Source: Roseibium sp. MMSF_3544 (GTDB taxonomy: Bacteria; Pseudomonadota; Alphaproteobacteria; Rhizobiales; Stappiaceae). From it: a stretch of DNA of 64,000 nucleotides. Location: contig NZ_JASHKA010000021.1 of assembly GCF_030732845.1 (NCBI RefSeq), positions 1 through 64,000 of the forward strand, read 5' to 3'. The position numbers were made by a program, and so were the translations under genes. Each line of letters opens with the position of its first letter. The first letter of the stretch is position 1. The notes beneath the pieces were generated by a model. It was not told the origin of the DNA. It did no database searches and worked only from the letters and a program-made list of their open reading frames with translations. Positions 6,546-15,061 of this stretch are shown here, one piece after another.

Positions 6546-8378
6546 ATGGCGAGATATTTGATCCGCGTCCGGCTTAGATGGGAAAAGGTGCCGGCAACAC
6601 TGCATCGATTTCCCCCCGCATCGCCCCAAGGTTCAATGGCGTCCGTGCTTGTCGATTGGGACAACAGGATGTGGGTGGCGCGAGAAAACTGGCAGGAGCT
6701 TCGCGACTTCCTGAAGGAACCTGTCGTCACCGGGGCGGTGGACACAAGCCCGAACCGCGGCAAGACGGTTCCCTTGCTCGGCAGGCGCAACGATCCCGTT
6801 CTCATACTCGATTACTTCGATCTCTGGGGCTCTGCTCCGGCGCTTGAAGGAAACGCCTACTGGAGCACGCAGCCGTCAAATCCCAGCCTTTATGCTTTGC
6901 GGACCTATTGGTGGCGCGTGCGCGACGTCAGCATCATGTCACCCTATGACCGCCTGGCGGAGATGATTGATATCGCCTGTACGGATCCGGCACTTCGGGA
7001 CGATCTGGAAAAACATCTCGGTGCGTTCGCCAATCCGGTGGTCCTGCTGCCGATGGCGGGTATTTTTCTGGTTTTTGTCGGCGCGGAATATCTCGGCGGA
7101 GCCGCCTTTGTCTACGCTGTCCAGGCAATTCTGGGCGTTGGCAACCTTGCTGCCGACATTGCCGAATACGAATCCCACTTCCGCCAGCTGAACAAGATCA
7201 TGCTCGAGCCGAGGCGCGAGGAACGCGATCTGAAATACGGTGCCAAGCTGATCAAGGATATTCTTGTCAGGCTGTTGCAGGACCTGGTGATGGCCCTTGG
7301 CATTCACGCGCTTGGAGTGCTTGTTCGCAAACTCTGCGCCGCTTTCAGGGAGATTGGCCCTGAAGAGTGGCGTACCAAGGCCAAGGAAAAGCACGCTGAA
7401 GCTCACAGCAAGGCGGCGCATAACAAGGCAACCCGCATGGGATATGGCGGCGAGCATCACCTCAAGGATCCTCACAACGTTCAGATGACCCATGCCGAGA
7501 TCAAGGCGCACTCGGATGCCGCACGTGACAGCTTTCAGGTCATCGTCGTTCGCGAAGGATCAGAAGCGCGCACGCAGATCGCCCGTTCCCAGGTCTGGCA
7601 CGGCTCCAAGCATACCTGGCTCAAGGCGAAATCAAGTGACGGCTTTCACGGGTTTGTTTGCCTTGAGAAAGGTGACTGGTCGCACGATCTCAAGCCCGCC
7701 GGGACGTACGACACAGGCAATCTGATCGGTATCAGCAAGGAGATCGACAACTATGTTCAGCCGGGCGGACAGGGCCGGACGCGCAGATTGCCGATGTACG
7801 AATTGCCGACCGACGGCCGCAAGATACCCGGCATCGACTATGACAATGCCGGAGCCGGCAACGTCATGATGGAGGGGCACTACCTTGTCGATCTCGGTGC
7901 CCATAACGGCAAGCAAAAATACATGGTCGTCAACAAGACCCAGGGTCCCGTCGCTGCTGACGTCGACATTGCAGCCCGGATTGATCCGCGTGCCAAGGGA
8001 CCGGGGCACTATGCTTCGATGGACACGGATAAAAAAATCCGCAATCCCGAGGACTCGGCGGTTCTTGAATACGACATAAACCGGCGGGTCTGGGACTACT
8101 CAAATGAATTCACAAACCGGCCCACGACATCGGCAAACCACGGCGGGAGGACCGGCAGCGCCGGTCATGCGGCGATGCAGGATGCCCGCGGCCAGGGGCA
8201 TTGGAAACCGTTCGAGAAAAACGGCGAATGGATCGACGAACGGCTGATCGTCTTCCTTCCGGTCAAGAACAAGACCGGCCGCCCCTCCGCTCAGATGTTC
8301 GTAATCAACAACTGGGCTGATTTGCAGAGCTTCTGGAAAGCCAACCACTGGGACTGGCCGCGCACCTGGCACAAGTAA
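6546..8378 (+). CDS. Large effector-like protein with CyaA/ExoY-like nucleotidyl cyclase signature
   Basis: The 610-residue protein (ATG 6546, preceded by AAAGGAGAGG) has three parts: a soluble N-terminal region (1-160); a hydrophobic glycine-rich region with likely membrane segments (about 163-200 and 243-265), like the insertion regions of polymorphic or type VI effectors; and a C-terminal part (about 300-610). In the last, K355 and KAKSSD (360-365) match the TK..VHAKSSDWG motif of CyaA/ExoY/edema factor. PVAADVDIAARIDP with D472/D474 matches the metal-binding PLTADIDMFAIMP motif. NHG at 531-533, or the later PFEKNGE segment, may stand for the NHGTEQNN nucleotide site. The base histidine aligns with K360, an important departure. 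It has no secretion signal. Known relatives make cAMP or cGMP in host cells; activity here is inferred. Confidence 0.6.
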   Translation: MARYLIRVRLRWEKVPATLHRFPPASPQGSMASVLVDWDNRMWVARENWQELRDFLKEPVVTGAVDTSPNRGKTVPLLGRRNDPVLILDYFDLWGSAPALEGNAYWSTQPSNPSLYALRTYWWRVRDVSIMSPYDRLAEMIDIACTDPALRDDLEKHLGAFANPVVLLPMAGIFLVFVGAEYLGGAAFVYAVQAILGVGNLAADIAEYESHFRQLNKIMLEPRREERDLKYGAKLIKDILVRLLQDLVMALGIHALGVLVRKLCAAFREIGPEEWRTKAKEKHAEAHSKAAHNKATRMGYGGEHHLKDPHNVQMTHAEIKAHSDAARDSFQVIVVREGSEARTQIARSQVWHGSKHTWLKAKSSDGFHGFVCLEKGDWSHDLKPAGTYDTGNLIGISKEIDNYVQPGGQGRTRRLPMYELPTDGRKIPGIDYDNAGAGNVMMEGHYLVDLGAHNGKQKYMVVNKTQGPVAADVDIAARIDPRAKGPGHYASMDTDKKIRNPEDSAVLEYDINRRVWDYSNEFTNRPTTSANHGGRTGSAGHAAMQDARGQGHWKPFEKNGEWIDERLIVFLPVKNKTGRPSAQMFVINNWADLQSFWKANHWDWPRTWHK

Positions 8379-8488
8379 AATATGCCCAGCGACTTATCCC
8401 GATCTCAAGGGATCGCGCCTGCAAAAAGAATGCGCGCGGCATCGGCAACGCCCGCTGTTGCCAGGAGGCGTTTGTTCCGTTGCGCGCC

Positions 8489-8926
8489 TCAGGCGGGTCG
8501 CTCAGCGCCCTTCAAAAAACCCAGATCGACGATCGCCACGATAAAGGCGAGAAATGCGAGGAACGTGAGACTGCCCCCGAGTGCGGTCGGGCTTGAAACG
8601 GTCAGCCCGCCAAGATCTTCTCGGACAAAGCCGATGCCTGTGGTCTGCGCGAAATTCACCAGAACGCCCGGTGCGAAATAGGCAAACAGCCAGATGTTGA
8701 GATTGTCACGTCCACGGTCTCGCAGACGTTTCATGGAGAGGACAACGGCCGGGTACAACAGAATGAGGAGGATCCCGAAACTGATCCATTGGCCGACTGT
8801 ACCGAGAGCGAGCACAAGGCCGGTTACCAGCAAGGACGCCAGTATGCCGACGACGAACAGGATCAAGAACCCGATCCAGAACTTGCCGCGCCCGATCGTT
8901 CCCTCGGTTCCGAACAGAAGATTCAT
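8489..8926 (-). CDS. DUF805 family inner membrane protein
   Basis: The 145-residue protein has four hydrophobic segments and the two DUF805 hallmarks: GRGKFWIGFL near the N-terminus and KRLRDRG between segments two and three. DUF805 proteins are inner membrane proteins of unknown function. It is convergent with the cyclase-like effector gene, and its start lies 14 bases from the end of the minus-strand lipoprotein gene, so the two are probably cotranscribed. Given its place beside an effector-like gene it could be an immunity or accessory protein, but DUF805 proteins are common elsewhere and nothing here proves that. Confidence 0.85.
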   Translation of the reverse strand: MNLLFGTEGTIGRGKFWIGFLILFVVGILASLLVTGLVLALGTVGQWISFGILLILLYPAVVLSMKRLRDRGRDNLNIWLFAYFAPGVLVNFAQTTGIGFVREDLGGLTVSSPTALGGSLTFLAFLAFIVAIVDLGFLKGAERPA

Positions 8927-8940
8927 GAGGTTCTGGCCGC

Positions 8941-9597
8941 CTACTGGGTGAAGGTGAATGTCAGCGTGCTCGACTGGCCTTCGCCGATGGTCACCGACTG
9001 TGTGTGGCTTTCGCCGGTGTCTTCGTTCTTCAGCGTGATGTCGTAGATCCCCGGCGCCACATAGTTGGCGCCGCGCTGGTTTCGCCAGCCGGTCCTGCCG
9101 ATTTCACTGCCACCCGCGCCGCCCCCCTTGCCATGAAACCCGAGTTCCATGAGCGCGTCGTCTGCCAGCCCCTCGGCTTCAAGCACCAGGCGGCCCTGGC
9201 CGGTGATTTCCAGTTCGAGACGCTGATTGCCGTTCTCTGCAGGCGGCAGTTCGACGAGCTCGCGGTGATCATGTCCCTTGAATTTCAGCTCAACGCCAAT
9301 CTCGCCGTCGGCGACCGGATAGACGCCATCAACGCCAAGCGGCTCGTATCTCTCGGCCCAGTTGATCCAGAAAATCGAACCGTCCGCGCCCTCGTCGACG
9401 CTCTCCACCTTGCCGACCCGGCTGAAAGTCCACTCAACGTCAGCGGTCACGTCGGTCCGGTCGGGACCGAACACCGGAACGATTGTCAGACCGTCGACGC
9501 TCTGCGGCTGGCTACTTCCTTCAGAGTCTTGCCCGTTACAGCCCGCCAGCCCGATCGCAAGCACAAAGAGGAAGGGAAACGTGATGTTTTTGAACAA
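8941..9597 (-). CDS. Lipoprotein of unknown function
   Basis: Reading from a TTG at 9597 (AGGAC seven bases upstream), the product has 218 residues with a lipoprotein signal ending LAIGLAGC, so it is lipid-anchored at the membrane. The mature part is rich in beta-type sequence: a VPVFGPDRTDVTADVEWTF segment, a central acidic region and a final APGIYDITLKNEDTG strand pair, suggesting immunoglobulin-like or jelly-roll domains. The frame is open upstream to 9720, but that region lacks a usable signal. It lies upstream of the DUF805 gene in the same direction. A decayed copy of part of it lies at 14440-14575. Confidence 0.65.
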   Translation of the reverse strand: MFKNITFPFLFVLAIGLAGCNGQDSEGSSQPQSVDGLTIVPVFGPDRTDVTADVEWTFSRVGKVESVDEGADGSIFWINWAERYEPLGVDGVYPVADGEIGVELKFKGHDHRELVELPPAENGNQRLELEITGQGRLVLEAEGLADDALMELGFHGKGGGAGGSEIGRTGWRNQRGANYVAPGIYDITLKNEDTGESHTQSVTIGEGQSSTLTFTFTQ

Positions 9598-9908
9598 TGG
9601 AATTGTCCTGGCTTTTGAAATTTGGAAAGCCGCACAAGAGCAGCGGTGTGAAAAAAGAAATCTGCAAATCCGTGTCCGGTCAGAGACCGGATGGCGGAAA
9701 CAAACCACACGGATGCTCAAGCGGATAGTTATGGAAATCCATAGGGGGACACGAGGATTGGAGGAAATTTCCGTAAAAAGAGCACATCCTCTACCGTACA
9801 GATAATGAAAATGTGACCGGAAAGGTCGCTATTCATAAGTCTCAGAGCGTGCTACCGAACATTCTGTTTCAACTGTTTCATTACGTAAATTTATCGAAGT
9901 CAGAAATC

Positions 9909-10451
9909 ATGAATAAGTATATTGCCTCCTGCCTAGGGGGCGTCCTTGTTGCTGCCAGCGGCATTATATTGACTGAGCCCGCAAAGGATCAGGACCCAAA
10001 AGAACGCGGCAAGGTTATGATGGTGCTCGATGCCTCGGGAAGCATGTGGGGCCAGATTGATGGTGTACCGAAAATCAGTAGTGACCGTGACGTTATTGAC
10101 AATGTCCTGGGTTAATGGGACCCGACCGTCGATCTGGGACTGATCACATATGGCCATCGCCGCAAGGGTGATTGTGCGGACATTGAAGTCATTCAACCCG
10201 CTGCGCCGCTTGAAGCCTCCAATTTTTCCTTGCGCGTCCGCAGCATCAATCCGAAAGGCAATACACCCATCGCGGGATCCTTGCTGCTCGCGGCCAAAGA
10301 ACTGCGTCATGTAAAAGATCCGGCTTCAGTGATCCTGGTCAGTGACGGACTGGAAACTTGCGGATCCGATCCGTGCACCATGGCTTCTCTGCTTGAGCAA
10401 AGCGGTATCAATTTCACCGTTCATGTGGTTGGCTTTGGCTTGACCGACTAG
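9909..10451 (+). pseudogene. VWA-domain protein gene broken by two in-frame stops
   Basis: From the ATG at 9909 the frame encodes a signal-like N-terminus and a von Willebrand factor A domain with an intact MIDAS motif (VLDASGSMWGQ). A TAA at 10113-10115 interrupts it, yet the same frame continues as a clear VWA domain (VDLGLITYGHRRKGDCADIE, then SINPKGNTPIAGSL and VILVSDGLETC) to a second stop, TAG at 10449-10451, after VVGFGLTD. Codon-level conservation on both sides of the first stop shows recent decay or readthrough. The remainder of the protein is missing: immediately afterwards the sequence switches to an unrelated FAD-oxidase tail in another frame. Confidence 0.75.
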
Positions 10452-10452
10452 G

Positions 10453-10590
10453 AAGCACGGCATCGGGCGTATCAAGGTGGAAGCGCTGAAGACCTATGCC
10501 GACCCGGCCAAGCTTTCCGCATTGACAGCAATCAAGCACGCTCTTGACCCAAAGGGGATCATGAACCCCGGGGCCGTGTTGGCGCCTTGA
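10453..10590 (+). pseudogene. C-terminal remnant of an FAD-linked oxidase (GlcD type)
   Basis: These 46 codons read KHGIGRIKVEALKTYADPAK, then an alpha-helical stretch, then HALDPKGIMNPGAVLAP and a stop. This is the conserved C-terminal end of GlcD/D-lactate/D-2-hydroxyglutarate dehydrogenase-type flavoproteins (FAD-linked oxidase C-terminal domain), whose HGIGR and DPKGIMNPG signatures are both intact. There is no start or FAD-binding domain: the fragment begins within two bases of the broken VWA frame. It marks a deletion or recombination junction. Confidence 0.75.
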
Positions 10591-10928
10591 GCTTGCTCGC
10601 GACGAAAGCCCGGTTGCGGACACAATAGAAGAAGCGCCTGCTTTGCGCTTCAGCAAGGTCCATCAATCAGATCGCGGTCCTGCCAGATACCGCACTCTGA
10701 TGAGGTTTGGCTCAGTACTGATGAATTGCCGGACGCAAAGGCCTTGCTTCTCCTGATTTCATCGGAGTGTTTCCGAGTTGAGAAGCGCACTTGCTTCCCT
10801 AAAGTAAAGCAGCTTAAATCGGGATGCTGGCATCCCGTTTCCTGTGACAACAGGCCTCGAGAATTTATTTTCGCCAGCGCACTTGTTTGTAGACATTTTC
10901 AAGGAAGCCTTTCCGAAGGAGTGGTCAG
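10591..10928 (+). other. Intergenic stretch with one strong hairpin
   Basis: No gene was recognised in these 338 bases. CGGGATGC (10820-10827) and GCATCCCG (10830-10837) form an eight-pair stem followed by TTTCC, a possible terminator for remnant transcripts. GAAGCGC and GCGCTTC near 10630-10650 form another stem. The end of the stretch carries the GGAG site for the caspase-like gene. Confidence 0.4.
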
Positions 10929-12833
10929 GTGTTTTTTACAAGCGGCAACGCATTGCGATCCTTTTGTCTTGTTTTCACATTTCTGGTTTTCACAGCGTCG
11001 GCACATGCCGAAAAGCGTGTTGCACTCATTGTGGGGAACGGGGCCTATACCTGGGCCGGCACGCTCGAAAATCCGGTCAATGACGCCCGCGTACTGGGCG
11101 AAACCCTGAGAAATCTCGATTTTGAAGTTCATCTGGAAGAAAACCTGCAGCGTTCCGCGTTTCTGGAAGCAATCAAGAGGTTTTCCAGGTCCCTTGAAGG
11201 GGCCGATGTTGCTCTGTTTTTCTACGCCGGACACGGCATCCAGGTGGCTGGCGAAAATTATCTGGTCCCTTCTGATGCCAATCTCCAGGAAGAGAGCGAT
11301 ATCAATGTCGAACTGATCCCCGTCAAGGCGCTTTTGAAACAGATGGAAGGCTCGGCAGCCACCAAGATCATTCTGCTCGACGCATGCCGGGACAACCCCT
11401 TTTCGGCAGGTCTCGCCCGCTCGATGGGCACAAGATCGGTCGAGGTCGGGCAAGGCCTCGCCCGGGTGGATACCGGTCCTGGAACGTTGATCGCCTACGC
11501 AACGGAACCGGGAAATGTCGCGCTTGATGGAACGGACGGAAACAGCCCTTTCACCAAAGCGCTTCTGAACCATATCTCCACACCCAATCTGGACGTTGCC
11601 CGCATGCTGCGGCGGGTCAGGACGGATGTGATCGAGACCACCGATGGCGCTCAAATTCCCTGGGAAAACTCGTCTCTGGTCCTGGATTTCACTTTCAAGC
11701 CCGCAGAACAGGGCCCGGTGGAACTGGCGTCGAGCGAAGCGGCCCTATGGGAAGCCGTCAGATACGGAGACAATCCGGATGAGGTCCGCCTCTACCTGAA
11801 GCGTTATCCAAATGGCCAGTTTGCAAAGAGCGCTTTGGAGCTGCTGAACAAAGCCCTTGGCAACAAGCATCCCTCCATCTCCGACAACCAGGATGCCAAG
11901 GCCCTTCAGTCGACGTCGTTGCCGGTGAAAACCTGCCTGGCGGTTGAGGACATTGACCTTGGGCGCGGTGTGCCCGATGGCGCGGTGCAGGCCTGTTATG
12001 ACGCAGTTGCGCTTTTCCCGAACTCTGCCTTGCTCCGGCTGCTCTACGGCAAGGTTCTCGATCGCGACGGCAACGAACCGGAGGCTGCACGCCAATTCAG
12101 GCAATCGGCGGAACTCAACAACACGAATGCCATGATTGAACTGGCCATTGCCTATGACCTTGGCAAGGGCGTCGAATGGCAGCCGGAAGAAACGCTGCGG
12201 CTGTTCAAAAAGTCCGCCCGCCGCGGCAACGCCGAAGCCATGACCCATCTCGCGCACCTTTATGCCGAAGGCAATCTCGTCGACTACGATGAAGTCAGGT
12301 CATTCCAGTGGTTTCAAAGGGCGGCTGAGGCCGGAAATCCGGAGGCGGCGTTTTATGTCGCCGGAGCCTATGACAGGGGCGAAGGCGTTGCGCAGGACGA
12401 TGTCAAAGCGCGTTTCTGGTACCAGAACGCCCTGACGTCGGACGACGATGGTCTGGCGGCGACCAACCTTGCATCGATGTATCTTGAAGGGCGCGGTGGC
12501 GACAAGAACACCGAGCGGGCCCGGGAGCTGCTGGAACAGGCCGCAGCGGCAGACGATGTGCTTGCGATGCGGGAACTGGCACGTCAATACCTCGCCGGTA
12601 CGTTCCAGAGCGATCAGAAGGAAATCGCCGTCGACTGGCTCATGAAGGCGCTCAAGTCCGGCGGCAGGCTCGAGGCAGAGCACTGGTTTCTGATCAATTC
12701 CGACGACTACCCGCGTTCTTTCAACAAGGCGGTTCAACGCCGGCTGAAGGAGGCCGGAACCTATCACGGCAAAATTGACGGCAAAATCGGGAACCAATCG
12801 CTTCAGGCGCTTTTTAAATACGCGGATCGGTGA
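10929..12833 (+). CDS. Secreted caspase-like (peptidase C14) protein with Sel1 repeats
   Basis: The 634-residue protein starts at GTG (GAAGGAG upstream). A signal peptide covers residues 1-27 (ending ASAHA). Residues 28-250 form a caspase-type peptidase domain with H102 in FYAGHG and C153 in LLDACRDNPF, the full catalytic dyad. A linker is followed by Sel1/TPR-like repeats (about 370-580; for example AMIELAIAYDLGKGV and AMTHLAHLYAEGN). The end (LKEAGTYHGKIDGKIGNQSL) resembles a peptidoglycan-binding-type helix pair. It is probably a periplasmic cysteine protease or a protein-interaction platform; substrates are unknown. It sits between the decayed VWA gene and the glycine-rich protein gene. 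Confidence 0.85.
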   Translation: MFFTSGNALRSFCLVFTFLVFTASAHAEKRVALIVGNGAYTWAGTLENPVNDARVLGETLRNLDFEVHLEENLQRSAFLEAIKRFSRSLEGADVALFFYAGHGIQVAGENYLVPSDANLQEESDINVELIPVKALLKQMEGSAATKIILLDACRDNPFSAGLARSMGTRSVEVGQGLARVDTGPGTLIAYATEPGNVALDGTDGNSPFTKALLNHISTPNLDVARMLRRVRTDVIETTDGAQIPWENSSLVLDFTFKPAEQGPVELASSEAALWEAVRYGDNPDEVRLYLKRYPNGQFAKSALELLNKALGNKHPSISDNQDAKALQSTSLPVKTCLAVEDIDLGRGVPDGAVQACYDAVALFPNSALLRLLYGKVLDRDGNEPEAARQFRQSAELNNTNAMIELAIAYDLGKGVEWQPEETLRLFKKSARRGNAEAMTHLAHLYAEGNLVDYDEVRSFQWFQRAAEAGNPEAAFYVAGAYDRGEGVAQDDVKARFWYQNALTSDDDGLAATNLASMYLEGRGGDKNTERARELLEQAAAADDVLAMRELARQYLAGTFQSDQKEIAVDWLMKALKSGGRLEAEHWFLINSDDYPRSFNKAVQRRLKEAGTYHGKIDGKIGNQSLQALFKYADR

Positions 12834-13027
12834 AGCACGCGCCAGCCATTTGGGGGGTGGGGTGCCGCCGCACTCGCAAGGTCTGGCCTTTTGGCCCGTC
12901 GCATAAGGCAAACCCCAACAAACGGCCTGATACCGGATGACCAACACGACCTGTTTCGGTCGGCATATTGCACAAGGGAATTTGAAACCGGACGCACAAA
13001 AAAACTTTTCAAGGGAGGCTTAAGACA

Positions 13028-14038
13028 ATGAGCGCATTTCAAACATACAGAGATTCCTACGGTGAGCGTTGGCAGTATAATCCGGTAACGGTCGAGCGCG
13101 TGATAATGGCCTATGAATTCATGAGCGCGATGCCTGCCAACTCGGATTTGCGGCATGAGAAGCTTGGCCACATGAGCGGCACGATGCCTGTCATCGATTG
13201 CGATCTTCAAAAAATCAAGGAGACAGCCAAGAACGAATTCAAGGATTCCTTGAACTTCTTTCATGTAACCCGCAGGTCGAGTGGACGCCGGGCGTTCGAT
13301 GATCTTGTTTACTACATGACATCAACAAGACAGATGCGCGGCATACACCAGAATTATATTGCGACAATACAGAAATACCAGAAGATAGCCATCGACCGGA
13401 CAACCCGAAATGTTGAGATGGCGAAATTTGCCCGGGACACCGGATTTACGATCGTGATGATCTACGCCAATTGCTGCGGGGCGTCCCTGGTGGGCGCCGG
13501 CGCCGCGGCGATCGGTGCGGGTGGCAAGGGCGTTGCCAAGTATCAGGATACCGGCAAGTTTGAAGCGGCCGCGATTGAATCCCTCGGTCAGCTGGTTGGA
13601 TTTGGCTGGGGCGCTGCGGCCAGCGTGGGCAAGGTAGAAGGCCTTGGTAAGGGCATCATGGTCGGCCTTGGAATGATCCAGGGGGCCGCCTTTACCGTTG
13701 GTGCAGGATCGGTTGAAAAAACGCCGGCCTCTGAAACACTTACCAAGATCGGGCTTGATGTATTGGCAGGTCTCGTCGGCGAGGGCGTGAGCCACTATGC
13801 CGGAAAGCGCCTTGAACAATACAAGAAGGCCTATGAACAGGCCAAGAAAACGATCGACCCTGACCAGATGGAACAGATTGTCGGGACAACGAGCGGCTTT
13901 ATGATAGACACCGCCAAAGGCCAGGCGGAGCGGGCCATCACGGCAAAAAAGAAGCAGGACCGGGTCAACCCCGCACTGATTGCCGCCAGGAGCAACGCGC
14001 AACGCGACGTCATAATGAACGTCATGCGAAAGTGCTGA
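13028..14038 (+). CDS. Glycine-rich hydrophobic protein, effector-like
   Basis: This 336-residue protein has a good ribosome site (GGGAGG) and no signal peptide. Residues 1-135 are soluble and basic/aromatic. Residues 138-260 are a glycine/alanine-rich hydrophobic block (IVMIYANCCGASLVGAGAAA, then GFGWGAAASVGKVEGLGKGI) like the glycine-zipper membrane regions of pore-forming or polymorphic toxins. The tail is charged and helical. I recognise no catalytic motif and no named family. Its resemblance in layout to the N-terminal half of the cyclase-like protein at 6546 suggests that both belong to an effector-type region. No adjacent immunity gene is evident. Confidence 0.55.
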   Translation: MSAFQTYRDSYGERWQYNPVTVERVIMAYEFMSAMPANSDLRHEKLGHMSGTMPVIDCDLQKIKETAKNEFKDSLNFFHVTRRSSGRRAFDDLVYYMTSTRQMRGIHQNYIATIQKYQKIAIDRTTRNVEMAKFARDTGFTIVMIYANCCGASLVGAGAAAIGAGGKGVAKYQDTGKFEAAAIESLGQLVGFGWGAAASVGKVEGLGKGIMVGLGMIQGAAFTVGAGSVEKTPASETLTKIGLDVLAGLVGEGVSHYAGKRLEQYKKAYEQAKKTIDPDQMEQIVGTTSGFMIDTAKGQAERAITAKKKQDRVNPALIAARSNAQRDVIMNVMRKC

Positions 14039-14439
14039 TAAACACCGGCTGAAGTCGCGAGACCGGTCTCAAGGGCTTCAACCGGTCTAGAGCCAGCGAT
14101 GGCTGCCGCAACAAGGGTCCGTGAGTGCGGTTCGCCTGGGAGAGGTTCTGGCCGCAGGTGTCACCGGTTTGAACGGTCGTCAGCAACAATATCTCGCTGC
14201 CTCCGGGAAACATCCCCACACGGCGGTGCAAGCAAGTTCTCGGCGGGATGTTTTGCTCTATACGGTGCTTTGATTTCCGCTGCCCTGTTTCTTGGCGGTC
14301 CCAAGACGCAGTTCTGCTGCGGCCTGTCGGCACTCCTGAGCACGCTCTACGTGGTGACAATGAGTGCGATGTGACGCGAGCCACGCGCGGCAGTGAGACG
14401 ATTGCGCGGTAATTCTCGTCCTAGACCGTCAAATCGGTT
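14039..14439. other. Gene-poor stretch
   Basis: No supportable gene. A perfect 12-base palindrome, GAGACCGGTCTC, lies near 14058-14069, just after the stop of the glycine-rich protein gene. A 91-codon rightward frame (14099-14374) has an odd arginine/serine-rich half and is probably noise. Confidence 0.4.
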
Positions 14440-14575
14440 CCGAATTCGCCCGCTCTCATCGGACAGACGCTGACAACACCAAGCGGCTCGTTTCTGTTGG
14501 ACCGGTTGATCGTACAATCGAGCCGTCCCCGCCCTTGTCGACGCTTTCCAGCTTCCTGGACCGGCTTAGCGGAGC
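14440..14575 (-). pseudogene. Decayed partial copy of the 8941-9597 lipoprotein gene
   Basis: About 110-135 bases align almost without gaps to roughly 9297-9431 at an offset of about 5143. Shared blocks include AAGCGGCTCGT (14481 against 9337), GTTGATC (14505 against 9361) and TCGACGCT (14537 against 9394). Read on the minus strand it gives KLESVDKGGDGSI where the intact lipoprotein has KVESVDEGADGSI. The frame is lost outside this block and there is no start or stop, so it is a degenerate fragment left from a duplication. Confidence 0.65.
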
Positions 14576-15061
14576 AAATTAGTACTTATTTAGCAGGAAG
14601 ATAGCGAGTGTATGCCGCTAAAGGAATTCTGCGAAGTTGCCAAGTTGAATATTCGGATCGCTCTTACGATGAATTTTGCACCTTACGACGTTTGATACAG
14701 CAAAAAAACTGGATCGTCCTTGTTGCTGTCACTAAGTCCACGGTAGGGCCGAAAGTGGACTATCGCGTATCGAGGGTATTAGGCGCGTTGCAGACGTTCG
14801 AACGTACCGATCGCGTCTCAGCTTCAGTTGCGCGTTAGTAAACGCGCCAACAGGTTAAGGCGGTCTAAAGGCTGCGCTTGTGGAAGAAACCGCTAGAAAT
14901 GCAAAGACTTTTCTTATGCGCGTCAATACTGAACGACAAGGAACTCTTGCCTACCACCAAGGGTTGCGGTATTCGAATAGAATGTCTGTCATAATTCTGA
15001 TGCTCAAACTACTCGCCGCCGAAAAACAATGATTGATCGAAATTTCTAAAGAACGAAGCGC
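14576..15061. other. Leader region of the ABC-3C operon
   Basis: AT-richer sequence with no convincing gene (a 76-codon rightward frame at 14608-14838 has no recognisable features). TATTCGAATA, a 10-base palindrome at 14970-14979, and a CATAAT hexamer near 14990 are candidate promoter elements for the operon starting at 15062, but spacing to a -35 element is not ideal. Confidence 0.3.

Noticed and set aside
14608..14838. 76-codon open frame before the ABC-3C operon
   Set aside because: No ribosome site, no family resemblance and no hydrophobic or structural features; best left as noncoding.
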